Shown here piece by piece: positions 25,331 to 37,349 of a stretch of 64,000 nucleotides of DNA. Position 1 is the first letter of the stretch; each line of letters begins with the position of its first letter. The stretch covers positions 30,226,501 through 30,290,500 of the forward strand of contig OX327690.1 in assembly GCA_946807835.1 (NCBI GenBank), written 5' to 3'. The translations under genes and the position numbers were made by a program. Under the pieces are notes generated by a model. It searched no databases and had not been told where the DNA came from. It saw only the letters and a list, made by a program, of their open reading frames with translations. Source of the DNA: Ailanthus altissimus. Taxonomy: Eukaryota > Streptophyta > Magnoliopsida > Sapindales > Simaroubaceae.

Positions 25331-27826
25331 TGTGGTGTTGAGCAGTGAATGTAGTTCGTAAGGCAGGGATAATGATCAAAAAGGTGGAAAAGAAAGTAAC
25401 TGTACCCACAGATCCAAAGGTCTCTTTGATCAAATTATTAAGCACTTGGATCTAATTTTTTGGGTGGTGGGGGGCTGACAAGCTAGTTAGATTAAGGGAA
25501 TAGCTTTAACTAATCAAATGGAAAAAAATTTACAACATTAGAAGCTTATTTGTAGCCATGTGGCAGCACATAGCCATTTGCTGAATGAAAAAGAAAATGT
25601 ATTCTAATGACATTTGATAACAATGTCATTAACTTCTGATGGCTTACTTACAGCCAATTAACAGTCAGGGAGAACATCTAAATATCTTAAAGCAGAGATG
25701 AAGTGTAATTCTGAAACAAAGAGGGTATTGCGTGACACAGGGCCAAAACGCAAATGTCAACCTAGCAGCAAAATGGTTATATAAATAAAATTTTACAGCA
25801 TCATATCTGCTTCAACTTTGCTTCACATGCAGGCATATTGACATGTAAACCCAAACCATTCTACATGGGAAATCAACACGTCCTCAAAATGATATTTATT
25901 ATGCTGTCATGTCCATATTAGTTAGCAAGTTGTAGTATTCCAGATTCGACGTCCATATAATATTCGAATATCTATACACATCGCAATGCAAAATAGGGTT
26001 CAGTAACGACGAGTCAGGAAAAAGGTAAATAACAACAAAGAAATCATGTTAAGAAAAGAAGCATGCATCAAAAGCCAGTGGAAGCTTACCTGGATTAGGA
26101 TAGAACCTTCTACGGTCATTAGGGCATGCTACAAAAAGAGCATTTTGTGGATTGAATAAGGCTTGGCAGACCAAGAAAAACCATTCCCTCAAGACACCGG
26201 GGCCCGTAGCTTCCTGATTTTTGAATTCCATGAATAAACCACCACGCAGCACCTCAGGATCGGCATGTGCTATGTACTCAAATGATTCTGCCAACAACTG
26301 AGATCTATCAATGAGCATCTCATGCAGCTCCTCATAATCTTCTTTCACCTCAGGGAACATCATCATGACCAGAAACCTCCTGGACTCAAAGTTTGTCACA
26401 TCCTTGTGCTCAAAAAGCCACCTATTATCATCACTTCTCCTTGCATACCTTAGAATCAGAGCAGACAACGGTGTCTTTCTACGCCTCAAAACCTTCCAAA
26501 ATTGATCTTCAGCACCCTGAAAAATTTTAGACGCGGCATATAATTCCCTCAAAATATTCAAGTACTGTAAACAACCCGAATAATTGATTTCACCTTCCCC
26601 ATTTGCTCTCGCAATCAAATGTTCCTCCACTCTGCCAAGGCATTTATCCATTTTTAACAACAAATCAATAAATATACCATAAAGACACTCCATCTCGTCC
26701 CCATGCAATGGATCACTATACACCCTCTTGGGCAACGGCACCAAAATTGGAATAGTAAATCCCACTTGACCCGAAATCGCCTTTTGCAAAGGGTGCAAGA
26801 ATGCAGAAAAATCACGAACATCACTAACCAACGGACCCACACTCAACACCATCTCCATACTCAACACCATCTCCATACTCGAAACCAAATCCCTAGATAT
26901 CCTACCAGCCAACTCCCTAACATATGGAAATATATCCATTATCACATTCAACCCCTTGAACTCATCCCCATATTTCAGACCCCGCAAAATCCCAATTTTC
27001 TCCATCAATGAACCCCCAAAATTTTCCAACAATGAACCTAGAGTACTGCGGCAAGCTAAATATAAAGTATCCTCAGGAGTAAACTTCCTAAGCAATTTAC
27101 AGAACTCTAAAACTATCGGGGCGCATTGCGAATGCAACTGCTTAGGTAATGTGTTTTTACTCGAATCCAAAAAATGCCTAATTGATTTATCAGCACAATC
27201 TTTGTTCCCACTCAATGGCGAAATGTAAAGCATTACTAAGGCAGCCGGAGCCGAGGACGACATAAATATTTGAATATGACCAATAGCTGATTCAGTTTCA
27301 ACTTTAGGAGTCATTTCAAAGAACTCGGTCATTCTTGATTTTATGCGTTTTAAAGAATGCGGTACCGTTTCACCTTTACATAACCGGCAGATAACAGATA
27401 CCATATCGTCGATCGCTTGCCAGGCCTGTGGATGTCCCGTGCTCCGCATGCGACCGACGAGTTGCAATCCGGCGTCCTTCTGTATCGAACACTCGGCTAA
27501 CGACTGCTCCCACTGCAACTGCTTCCCCCGGTAAATCAACCGTTGCTCGATGATCGGAATCCCCGTCATCGCTTGGATTCTCTCGTGGATAGACTTAACG
27601 GTGTCGTTTTCGTCGGCCTGGACCACAATCGCGTTCCCCTCCGACAACATCCGTATAAAGAATTGGAGTCTTGGTCGCGTTGCCACCGCCATCCTCGTCG
27701 TTATCGTTGTTGTCCTTGACTCGGCCTGACTCGTCTCGGCGCCGTTGTTCGCTGCTGATTAGTCCGACGGCTGGTGGACGGCGTTGGGTTCGTCTTTGCG
27801 CATTCTTACGGAGACTAAGGTCAGAC

Positions 27827-27860
27827 CAATTAGCGAATTGTAAAAAATAATCAAGATGAA
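27827..27860. repeat. 34-bp filler at the UPL5 duplication breakpoint
   Basis: Where homology with UPL5 exon 1 ends, a segment containing AATTAGCGAATTGT and AATAATCAAGATG appears. Almost the same sequence sits at about 23674-23706 inside the pseudogene's own intron. This looks like templated filler copied during end-joining repair. Confidence 0.7.
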
Positions 27861-28144
27861 TTATAAATTTATAATAGACTTTTTTAAATTAAAATAAAAA
27901 ATAAAAAATTATATATAAACTTCTAATGTTTTTTTTTATTATCAAACCTCTAATATTTTAAAAAATAAATAAATATTTCAATAATTTTAAAAATATGATC
28001 GACATTCTTATTATATAATTTTTTTCGTTTATGCTAATGTTAAAGAGAGATTTATATATCTCTTTTAAAATTTTTTGTTAGTGTTTCGAATTAGGATAAT
28101 CCTTTAAAATTAAAATTAAAAATTATTATGAGAATTTATCTTTA

Positions 28145-28600
28145 TTTTTTCGGTTATCAATTTATTTATTATTAATTTAAAAAATGCTTTAGTAGAGAAA
28201 TTGTATTTGTCCAATCCATAACAACAACTTTAGTTAATTTTACAAATTTTTTATTCAAAGTTTTTGAGTTCACATTACATTTCCCAATTTCTTATAAATA
28301 CTTAAACATATCATATAAGTTAAAAATTTTAACTAAAAAGATATAAAATTTGTAACAAAAGATTTAATAAATAAAACAAAAAAAAATTGATGGATAGTAT
28401 GAATATAGCGACTGTACCCTAAACTTCAAATTATATAATAATTTATAATTGTGAACCATACAAAAGCCGGTAATAGTGAGATGATTATATCTATAAATAT
28501 TATATGAAGTATAAAGTTAAAATAATAAAGTTGATAAAAAGTTGTAAGTTAACCATCTTTTTGGCTCATGGTTAGTGCTAGCATTTTGAATATTTGATTC
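28145..28600. repeat. UPL5 5'-flank direct repeat, right copy
   Basis: Partner of 20520-21030 (see there). It follows the truncated 5' end of the pseudogene after about 300 bp of unrelated AT-rich DNA, so the original 5' flank between was lost from this copy. Confidence 0.8.
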
Positions 28601-30300
28601 TATGTCTGTTCTTACCTATTTAGAATATCAGTACATGGATTAACAAACTCTATGAATCAAATAAAATGTTAATGACATATTTATAATAGTGTTTTAGAAA
28701 ATTTCCAAAATGTTATATCAATTTTATGCAATCAATAACACACATGCAATTTAAAAAGAAACGTTCTCTTGGATTTTGGCCTACAAGACTTAATTATTAT
28801 GTATTTTTAGCCGATCTTAAGGGTAGACAAAAAAAAGTAGTAACTAAAAAATTGAACTGAATCGGCTGATTCAGTTTGGTCTATTTTTTTTAATAAAAAT
28901 CGATTTGATTTTTTTGAGAGAAAAATCGACCGGTCCAATTTGTTTTTTTTTTAAAAATAATCGAAAAAACAGATAATTTAAAATAAAATATTAAAAAAAT
29001 TCAAAAAAATTGAATCAGATAAAACCGAAAAATCGGTTTGGTTTGGTTCGATTTTTTTAATTAAAAAAAGGGTTTCAATTTTATTTATTAAAAAAATCAA
29101 ACCAGACTGTACTCACCCTTAACCGGTCTATTATAGTCTATAAGGTCAAACCTATAGGCACGAGCCTAATGATTATAAGGGTACACAGATGTCATCAAAT
29201 TGATTCGTGGTCCTTCTCTCGCCAACATTGTATTTAGTCATCGAATACACTCTTTTATCTGATTGACTACCCTAATTGTACTTATATAATTTTAGAAGGA
29301 CTCAACCACTAAGAAGGATAGATAAAATATACTCTCTATAAAAGTACAACTCTTATAATCTCGGTACAAATTCTATACGGAAAAGAAAAATCTACTGTTA
29401 TTTAAGCATAACTTTAACATCAAAATTCAAGAAGAAAAAGTCTTAATGAATTTTTAACTCTATTAGGATTCTAACACTACGTATTGAACTTATATTATAA
29501 CTCTATAAATAAAGTTTAGTTTTGCTGGATAAGAGAATATTAATTGGCATCATATGATCATGATTATGAGCATAATAATCAAGCATCACAATCATCGTAA
29601 GGAGATCATTATTCTCAACATCCATTAATGACGTGATTACACTCTAAAGGCTCTCAGCCTTTTTTTCCTTTGAAACTCTTAGTAAAATTTTAGTTTATTA
29701 TTAGTTATTCAGTTTTCTTGCCTCATTTCTCTTATTTCTTTGTTTTTTCAGATCATTGTCGATTAAGTATCATAGTACCTTCGTCGAAAAAATATTTAGC
29801 ATGACCTCATTATTTTGATCAGGCTAATCTAGTTCCCAATTCCTTTCAGGATCTAGTTAAGTTTTTTTAAAGAAAATAAATTCAACTAATTAATCCAAGA
29901 GTTAGACGAAATTTTCGAGTCAATAAGAAATATACTGAAATATTGTAAATTCTTTAAATATAAAAAATATTTTATAAAATTTGTAATTTTCAAATGTGGA
30001 CGTTCACAAATTTCTAAAGTGCAGGAGTTATTTTTAAATAAAAATATAATATGTAAATTTTAATTAAAAAATAATATTTATATTTTAAAAAATACAAAAG
30101 TCTGTATCTATAATTAACTATTTTGGGTACTGTTGCAAATATTTAGTCATATAACCTAGACTAAATATTTCTTTTGAGAAGCCCAAAAAAAAAATCGAAG
30201 CCCTTTATAGTATCAAATCAAAGGGTCAAAATAATGTCACGTGCGCAATATCAAAAGACAAATGTTTTAAATGGGCCCAACTACCCCTTTTGAAAATTAT
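28600..30300. other. intergenic with repeat relics
   Basis: 28850-29110 carries AAACCGAAAAATCGG/GGTTTGGTTCG-type motifs and their inverses, typical of short inverted-repeat plant elements. 29110-29900 has an LTR-like texture but no ends or coding domain I could confirm. No gene is supported. Confidence 0.4.
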
Positions 30301-30313
30301 TAAAAGTAATATT

Positions 30314-30443
30314 CTTAAGTTGTATTTTAAGTAATAATGTGTCAAATAGTTATTGAGTGATGAAATAATGTGAATTTTAAAATTATCTATTATACCTAAC
30401 AATTACTTGACAAATCATTACTTAAGGTACAATTTGAGAGACA
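30314..30443. mobile_element. MITE-like inverted repeat
   Basis: The left arm (CTTAAGTTGTATTTTAAGTA...) pairs imperfectly with the right arm (...TACTTAAGGTACAATTTGAG), each about 45 bp, around a short AT-rich middle. No coding capacity. Confidence 0.6.
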
Positions 30444-30553
30444 AATTTGAGATGTGTAACATTATTCAATTATAAATTAACCTTAACAACCACTAATTTG
30501 GCTTCAAATTGGCGCGAATAAGAATTGGCACGCCAAAACTCCGAATTAAAAAA

Positions 30554-30743
30554 CAATAATGCTATACTTCTAAATGATATTTTAAATTTTTTTATTTTAA
30601 ATGACATGTTAAAGTAATTATTAGTAGTAAAATAAAATACAAGGTGATTTTAAAAATTGTATTATTTTACCACTCAATGATTATTTGATACATTAATTTG
30701 AGTAAAAAAATTTAAAATACTATTTAAGAGTGTAACATTATTC
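30554..30743. mobile_element. 190-bp MITE with ~40-bp terminal inverted repeats
   Basis: The left end CAATAATGCTATAC... and the inverse of the right end GAATAATGTTACAC... match over about 40 bp with few mismatches. The flanks show TTAAAAAA on both sides, a possible 8-bp target duplication, though this AT-rich match could be chance. Related arms occur at 4.68-4.86, 7.48-7.56 and 34.84-35.03 kb. Confidence 0.7.
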
Positions 30744-30774
30744 TTAAAAAAAATGAATGACCCAATGGTACAAT

Positions 30775-30850
30775 ATTTGCGCTGTATTATTTCTTCACTA
30801 AAGTGGAGATCTTAATGTTCGAATCCCCTTATATATAAAAAAATTCAGAG
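30775..30850 (+). mobile_element. possible tRNA-derived SINE head
   Basis: CAATGGTACAATATTTG is followed about 35 nt later by a good B box, TGTTCGAATCCCC. This is typical of the pol III promoter of tRNA-derived plant SINEs. No tail or target duplication was confirmed. Confidence 0.35.
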
Positions 30851-30859
30851 GAAAAATAT

Positions 30860-33270
30860 GTTTCCAAATTAAATGTCAAATATTATAGTTACAAGATATT
30901 AATTAATTCAAATATTAATTTTTTTAGAGTTATATTCATATTTAAATTTGCTAATATCAAATTAGAAAGGCGTTTAGTTTATATTTTATACAATAAACAA
31001 ATATTCGTTATTAAAAAATATTATATTTTGATAAAGTATTTATTAAGTGATTGATTATTTCACCCAAATACAAGTTCCATAATAGGTAAAATTATAAAAT
31101 GATAATATGGACATTGTTGGGGAAAATGTGGTGACATTCAGGTCGCACCTTGTGATATATTAAGATTCTCACGCTCAACTCCTTTGAGGAGCTGTCTAGT
31201 CAAACTCAAGGCAATTTCATCAAGTTTAGTGTTAGTTCAAGCTTATTAACTTTCACAACTAGTCTATAGGGCCTATTAAAAAATATCTATACATCGGTCT
31301 ATATCACTACTCACTCTTACAACTAAGGGGTACATAGTCATGGTTAAGTCACTTTTTCACATTACTCTTTAGTCCTATAATTGATGCACACATTAGCAAA
31401 ACTTAGTTTATGTCCACATCAATGTTAGGTTCATCCAATGGTTAGTTGGAGATTACATGGCATGACAACTAGACGTGAATATAAGATATTGAGTAAAAAA
31501 ATCTCAAAGTGATCATTACCAAATTGCCACGTCAGCACATGATAAACTTCTATCCTTTTACTAACAAAAAGATGAGATATGTCTAAGGTTGATGAGGTGA
31601 GTTAGCGCTACACCCGTTGAAACTCAAAAGACAGCAATTCACATGATCCCAATGTTGATTCTCCTAAAAAGTAGCCAATATGATAATACTTTGTACTTCA
31701 AGTTAGGGGGACGGGGGAAGCACAATTATCCTAGAGCCCTCAATTACATTTTATGTCGCTACGTGCTATCTTTAAGAAAAATTTGTTAGGCTAACTCTCT
31801 TTATACTCAAAGACTTATCAAATATTTTGAATTCGAGTAAGACAAGTTTTGAACTTAGAACACAACTCCAATAAAAAAAAATTATCTTTTTTTTTCATAT
31901 TTTTCCTAAGGCGAAAACCTTAGAAAATATTTCACAATTTCCCTCTTACTTGTGTGTCGAAGGATCGTTGCCTGCCATCTTGTTGACACCTACCCCTATT
32001 AAGCAACTCCACATTTTACCAATTCTCAACAAAGTTCTTACTTAATCTCAATTTTTACATAGCCAACATTTTATTAAAGTCCAACTTTTGACGTCTCCAA
32101 ACTCAATAACTCAATTTTTTTCACAATCAACAAACTTTTGACTGTTTGAGGTGGCTTCAACAGGCATAACCAAATTTAATAACACATAAGAATAAACTTC
32201 ATCATGCCTTGAATTGTTAATGAAATTTTAAATTCTATGATCTGTAATCTGTATATCGTTTTCTATATACATAGGAAAATCCAAATTCAATCACATGAGA
32301 ATTTTTCGGTTCAATTTAAGTAAATCATCTAAAATATGCAGATAAAGGGGGGAGTAAATTATACCATGAGTTAATTTTTTTTCCTATACTTTACACCATT
32401 CAATAGCCAATAATTGGATTTCTTTTTTGTTGATATAATTATTTATCAAAGATAGAAAGATATTTTGTTATTTATATTAATTCATATCTAGTCACTGAGG
32501 TCACATGGTATGTTTGTAATGTGATGTGATTTGTGATTTTGAGTGGAAAAAATAGAAAAAAAAATGAAAATTAAAAGACATAAATTATGTGGTGTTCGAT
32601 TTAGAGCCTATGCAAGTAAATGATAATTTCACCATGAAAGGAATTATTATAAGCACTTTTAATGTAAGATTAGTAATAAATAACAGTAAATTATTTTTTA
32701 AAAATAATTTTATTAGAATCATTTGTCATAAGATGGTAAAATATACCTTCCTTTCACTTAATTGGTGGGGGATTTGTGTAACAAAATATGTGATGAATAA
32801 TGTGGATACAATAATATTTATGCAGACTTCAAATTTTGTTCAAACTTTATAATTATTGTTTAATAGTGAACTTACTATTTTTTTTATTTATCAATCACAT
32901 AAAGAATGATAAGCGTTAGTCGCGATTGTGTTAGTTGCTGCTTTTAAATTAAGATTTTTTTTTAAATTTATATAATACTAATAAAATTGTGGTAGATATA
33001 AAATATCAAAACACACGAACGCGATTAATTTAAAAACTACCATCGATTGAATCTAACTGATGTTAATATTGCTCTCAAATGTATAAATGTTAGTAAATAT
33101 AGGAGATCATGATGTTGAAAGACAAAACATAAACCATTACCAAAAATTTTATTTAAACTCTTAGTTATGGATTATGATTTGATACATAATGTGATTTGTT
33201 TCTCAGCAGTTATTTTCTCTCTCCCTTGTTTCAACTAAGCCTGGTGTTATAAAAAAATTTTAAAAAAAAG
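30860..33270. other. intergenic, probable old retroelement relics
   Basis: 31110-32170 is less AT-rich, begins near a TGTTGGGG and reads like the untranslated part of a decayed LTR element, but I found no second end, primer-binding site or protein domain. 32200-33270 is AT-rich. No gene is supported. Confidence 0.35.
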
Positions 33271-33282
33271 GAACTCTTCTGA

Positions 33283-34413
33283 TCATGCAATTTCATCACT
33301 GCTAGTGAATGGTGAAACCAGGCTTTCAAAACAAGTGTTCACAAAAAACCATCTTGGAGCTCCTTTGATTTTGAAATCTTTAGCAATTTCATTTTCAGGA
33401 TCATACAAAACCAGCTCTCCTTCACCTTTTTCTATTAGAATTTTGCCATTCTTCTTTGTAGCACAAACAGGCTTCAAGTTACCAAAAAACTCGTCCAATA
33501 TCGCAGCTCTTGTGATCACAAACAGCTTCTTCCATGGACACTCCTTGACACCAAACAACTCTTTCACTGTCCAAATCTCAACTCTTTCACCATTCCACAT
33601 ATGAAATATTGAAAAATCACCATTGAATTCACCCACTTCAATGTGACACTTCTCAGAATCTTTAACTTCAGGCCTTGGAATCTCCTTGAACTCTTCTTTG
33701 TCCATGTCAAAAGCAATGACAAGAACAGACATTCCTCTCCCAAGCCCTCGAGATGCTTTCCACACTAGAAATTGATTACGGAACAAAACTGCAGCTCGAG
33801 AGCTGATATGAAGTGGGATAGCTCCAATTTTCTTCCATGTATCAGTGTTTAAAGAGTAAACCCTAGCTTCACATGTATAAGAGTCAATGTCAATGAAAGG
33901 CTTGTCATAGAGGTAAATGCATCTTATCACCTTGTAATCGTCATCTGCTTGATGATAGCCAAACCCTAATGAGGTAAAGCAAGTGGTTTCAATGGTGGGT
34001 ATGTCAAATTCAGGAACAGGAAGCTTCTTGTAGATTTTGGTAGAGGGGTTGAAGAGAAATATATCTTCATTGCAACGTTGATCAGAGATGCAAAGTAGGC
34101 CATTGCATGAACCTGAGATTTCAACTCTTTCGAGAGATAAGGCAAAGGGTACTTGGAGTTTTCGAGCTTTGCTCCATTGATCATCGTCTACAATGAAAAG
34201 CTTGAACTCATTCTTGAGAATAAGATTGGGGTCGGCTTGCATCATTGCTATATTCAGATGGTTCTTAATGAAGACCGGATTGTGAAGCAATGCATACATG
34301 GATTTGGACACACATTTGAATCGAGAGAGGGACTTGACAGGGAGTCTTGTGAAAATATCAGTGATTACATCGGTGGGTAAATTTGCTGAGACATGAGGGA
34401 AACTCGATACCAT
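33283..34413 (-). CDS. F-box/FBA protein, CPR1/CPR30-like (single exon)
   Basis: A 376-aa uninterrupted frame. An F-box lies at about residues 10-52 (LPTDVITDIFTRLPVKSL...FKCVSKSM), the surface that binds SKP1/ASK. It is followed by the plant F-box-associated domain: GSCNGLLCI, LFNPSTKIYKKLP, GFGYHQADDDYKVIR, ARVYSLNTDTWKKI. Members act as substrate receptors of SCF ubiquitin ligases; Arabidopsis CPR1/CPR30 controls NLR immune-receptor levels, but the target here is unknown. The start gives the usual spacing to the F-box. A TATA element lies 68 nt upstream. No lesions are seen, so it is likely functional. Confidence 0.93.
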   Translation of the reverse strand: MVSSFPHVSANLPTDVITDIFTRLPVKSLSRFKCVSKSMYALLHNPVFIKNHLNIAMMQADPNLILKNEFKLFIVDDDQWSKARKLQVPFALSLERVEISGSCNGLLCISDQRCNEDIFLFNPSTKIYKKLPVPEFDIPTIETTCFTSLGFGYHQADDDYKVIRCIYLYDKPFIDIDSYTCEARVYSLNTDTWKKIGAIPLHISSRAAVLFRNQFLVWKASRGLGRGMSVLVIAFDMDKEEFKEIPRPEVKDSEKCHIEVGEFNGDFSIFHMWNGERVEIWTVKELFGVKECPWKKLFVITRAAILDEFFGNLKPVCATKKNGKILIEKGEGELVLYDPENEIAKDFKIKGAPRWFFVNTCFESLVSPFTSSDEIA

Positions 34414-34480
34414 TTTGGCTCCTGCTGCTTTTGCTCTGAAGGCTAGGGCTTATCATCAAAGAAGAAGATGGGGAAACTAC

Positions 34481-34489
34481 TATATATAT
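34481..34489 (-). promoter_or_regulatory. TATA box of the first F-box gene
   Basis: A TATATATA run lies 68 nt upstream of the ATG at 34413. A (GAT)6 microsatellite at 34497-34515 lies just upstream of it. Confidence 0.5.
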
Positions 34490-34519
34490 GTATGGGGATG
34501 ATGATGATGATGATGTTAG

Positions 34520-36900
34520 TTTTGGACTGCGTCATTGTTAATTCAAAATCTGGGCTGTGCAATAAAATGGAGAAAATATCTGGGCAGATTTGCTTAGGGT
34601 GAATCCATGAATTTATTGTCATTAATGAGGGTAGTGATATTGTCTAATGGAAATGCAAGGATTTCAGATTTGCTACCCTCTTTAGCAATTTTAGCTCTCA
34701 AAGGTTCAAATTCTATATACCAAAAAGGGAAGGGAAAAGATCTTATTGGACTAGGGAGTCATTTTTATGAAACTAATGTTAAAAATTAGCTAATACTGTT
34801 CTTTTTGTGATTGTTCTAGAATAAAATTATTATCATAAAATAATGTTATATTTACATAATTAAGATATAAAATTTATATCATAATTGATATGTTAATAAT
34901 CAGTCTTGTCAAGTAATTATTAATTTTTTAATTATTATTAATATTATAATTATATAATATCAATCAATAATTGACACATTAGATACCACATCAATTATAA
35001 TAAAAACTTTGTGTTATATAAATATATTACTGTTTTATCTTATTTTGTGTCATGTACATTATTAATGTATCTTTAGTATATGAGAGTCACTAATCACTCA
35101 CAAAATTGGAGAGTCATAAACTTACACCCCAAATTGAAAGCCTGTCATAAAAAAAAAATGGATTTATAAATGAGAAAGGAGAAAGATATGGGCAATAGGA
35201 AAAAGATAAAAGTGATGAATTGAAGAGAGATTTTTTTAGTCTAATCCATGCTTATACAAACCCAAAGTTCATGTCAACAAACGAGAGCATAACTAAATAA
35301 GGCCATGAATTTGACAATGATTTCTGAAAGAAGTAAAACCTTACAATTTCTAGTAGAAGACTAACAAATTCCTTGATTTCACATCTATTTTCTGCACATA
35401 TAATGAAGTATGCTATATACTTAAAGGCCAACTCCATATATTCATAGCAACAAGGTAGCAAATACTTCAAACTAATAGAAATCAATTCAGCAGGTTGTGC
35501 CATTTCCATCGTTGTGCTTAGTCATAACAATTTTTGGCGCTTCAATGAATTCCTTGGTGCTTAAAAAGATTATGGTTATACGTTTTGTTGATTCAAATGG
35601 GTTCTTGATTATTGGTACTACTTCCATCAAAATATTGATCAAAACGAAGCATTTAGATACTTGTCGGAGGCTTAAGAAAGAAGTGAGTGAGAATTGTTCC
35701 TAGTTTTATTAGAGCATTGGACATGCAATTTGATGAAAGTCTTGATTATCAATCAAAGCACGAAATGATTTTAATACACTCTTTAAATGAATAAGGGTCA
35801 TGACGGGCAATTGTGAAAGTCTACATGGTAAGGTCAATATAACACTACATGTTAGTATAGTAGTTTAATCAATTAATATATGACAAGTGTTGTTAGCTTT
35901 GTAGTTAATTTTTAGAATTTAAAATGTTTTAAAATTATTATTTGGAGTTTTCTTTTCTTTTCTTTTTTTAATTATCATGTTTTATTGATACAAACTTAAA
36001 AAATTGTGGATCTCAGCATATGATGTTGATAAAGGACCAAGAAATATGGGTTTCCAAAAGCTACCAAAAATTTTCTCCCACTAGTAATTAATTGGCATGT
36101 TGTTTGTAAAGTAACCCAACTCTTTAAGAATGGAATTTGAAGGAGAAAGTTTATGATACATCAATTATAAATTATAATATATCTTCGGTGAAACAAATTG
36201 GATTCAATAAAATTATACCTTGCACGCATTATTTTAGTGAATTATTGCTCAAACATCCATAATCTTAAAAGTCTCCATTGTGAAAATCTTGAAGTGAGTT
36301 GGGTAACTTCTTATGCCTTGAAAAATATTTAATTTCTTGCACCTTCTAGTGAATCAAATTCCATAAACCAAAATGTTAGTTTCTCTGAATCAAATAGACA
36401 AAAACAACCCGTTGCAAGAACCCAACAATTTAGTTGTGCGTTTTCTTGATTGTAATGGGCTTTTGAGTTTCGTTACACATTGGCAATTTTGCTCGGAGGG
36501 ATGCCGGGCAGCAACTATTGTTGATGATTTGGGTGCAAATGACAGCAACATACAAATGCTAAATATTTTCTTTTCCAAGTTTAGACAGATGGGTGTTCAC
36601 CAAAACATTTATAGCTCAAATAGACAGCCCAATTAACGGGCTTTCTATTAATGCGTGAAAACAGAATACAATCCTTTCAACTTTAAATTCGTAGTTCTTT
36701 GATCCAAGTATTATTACATACATACATACATAGATACATATTTAATCACCAAGCGCCGCACATGGCAATGACGAAAACAGAGTGAGGAGCTACACATAGC
36801 AGTTACAGAACAAAGTGAGGTGCAAGCCAAAACAGACTATTTAATTGCACAAGGCTTAGACATTTGGTGCCACTATGCAGAGCAAGAGTATCAGAAGCTA
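34520..36900. other. intergenic, no clear gene
   Basis: 34840-35030 is an AT-rich inverted repeat of MITE type. Two short plus-strand frames (35497-35703 and 36373-36636) share a V-R-F-x-D-x-N-G-x-L peptide-level pattern, but I do not recognise a family and do not call them genes. An (ACAT)n run is near 36715. Confidence 0.4.
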
Positions 36901-36905
36901 GAAAG

Positions 36906-37055
36906 TCAAGGAAAGGCATGTTGAGTGCCGCTTTGGAAAAGTCCATGAGCACCGGCGTTTGAAGATCTAGGCGAAAATTGGACCTTAAGCTTTCCGTCTT
37001 CCAGCGGCAAGTAGGCTATATATGAAGAGCAGTCAACTTTCCAAGGAGTGGGCAT
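36906..37055 (-). pseudogene. unrecognised coding-like fragment, 49 codons
   Basis: A minus-strand frame starting MPTPWKVDCSSYIAYLPLED and ending HAFP before TGA. Its composition is protein-like (regular mix of W, C, Y, P, G) and richer than surrounding DNA. The frame stays open another 14 codons upstream to a stop. It may be the terminal exon of a gene whose upstream part was displaced when the copia complex inserted just to the right. Family not recognised. Confidence 0.3.
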
Positions 37056-37349
37056 TGAACAATTCACAGTTTTGTGTTGAAGATATAGCCGTTAACAGTT
37101 CTGAAGAGAAACTCAGAGAGCATAGATTAACTCCCCTATCACAGCAATCAAATACCAAATCCGACAAGAAAATAAGTGCTTGTTACAGTTGCAGTCAGAA
37201 CATACTGCACATCTAAAAAGGCAACATACATGCAGACTGTATGCGAGTCTCGGATAATACATGGCTCAAATATGATGAAATTTGGTTAGCTATACTCGAG
37301 AAAGTTGATTATTAATTATTAGGATATAATTTGGAGAGCAAGTTAAGCG

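Larger units (their letters stand above)
21084..27830 (-). pseudogene. UPL5 pseudogene (partial tandem duplicate)
   Basis: Homologous to 12749-18560 in the same orientation. The exon-1 portion (27692-26088) stays open for over 530 codons and keeps the ubiquitin-like domain. Damage: the first ~45 codons are gone; upstream there is an in-frame TAA at 27761-27759 where the intact gene has a Leu codon; exon 2 carries a one-base insertion near 21422 that shifts the HECT frame; homology stops inside exon 2 at about 21084; exon 3 with the catalytic Cys is absent. An in-frame 18-bp duplication (26850-26886) repeats MEMVLS. Intron 1 has gained a LINE fragment and a 344-bp duplication. At best it could make a HECT-less protein with the ubiquitin-like domain. 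Confidence 0.93.

Noticed and set aside
26049..27692. Functional second UPL5 gene
   Set aside because: No catalytic exon, frameshifted exon 2, truncated 5' end with an in-frame stop.
36373..36636. 87-codon plus-strand frame as a gene
   Set aside because: No recognised domain, no promoter or splice context; similarity to the short frame at 35497 is only a few residues.
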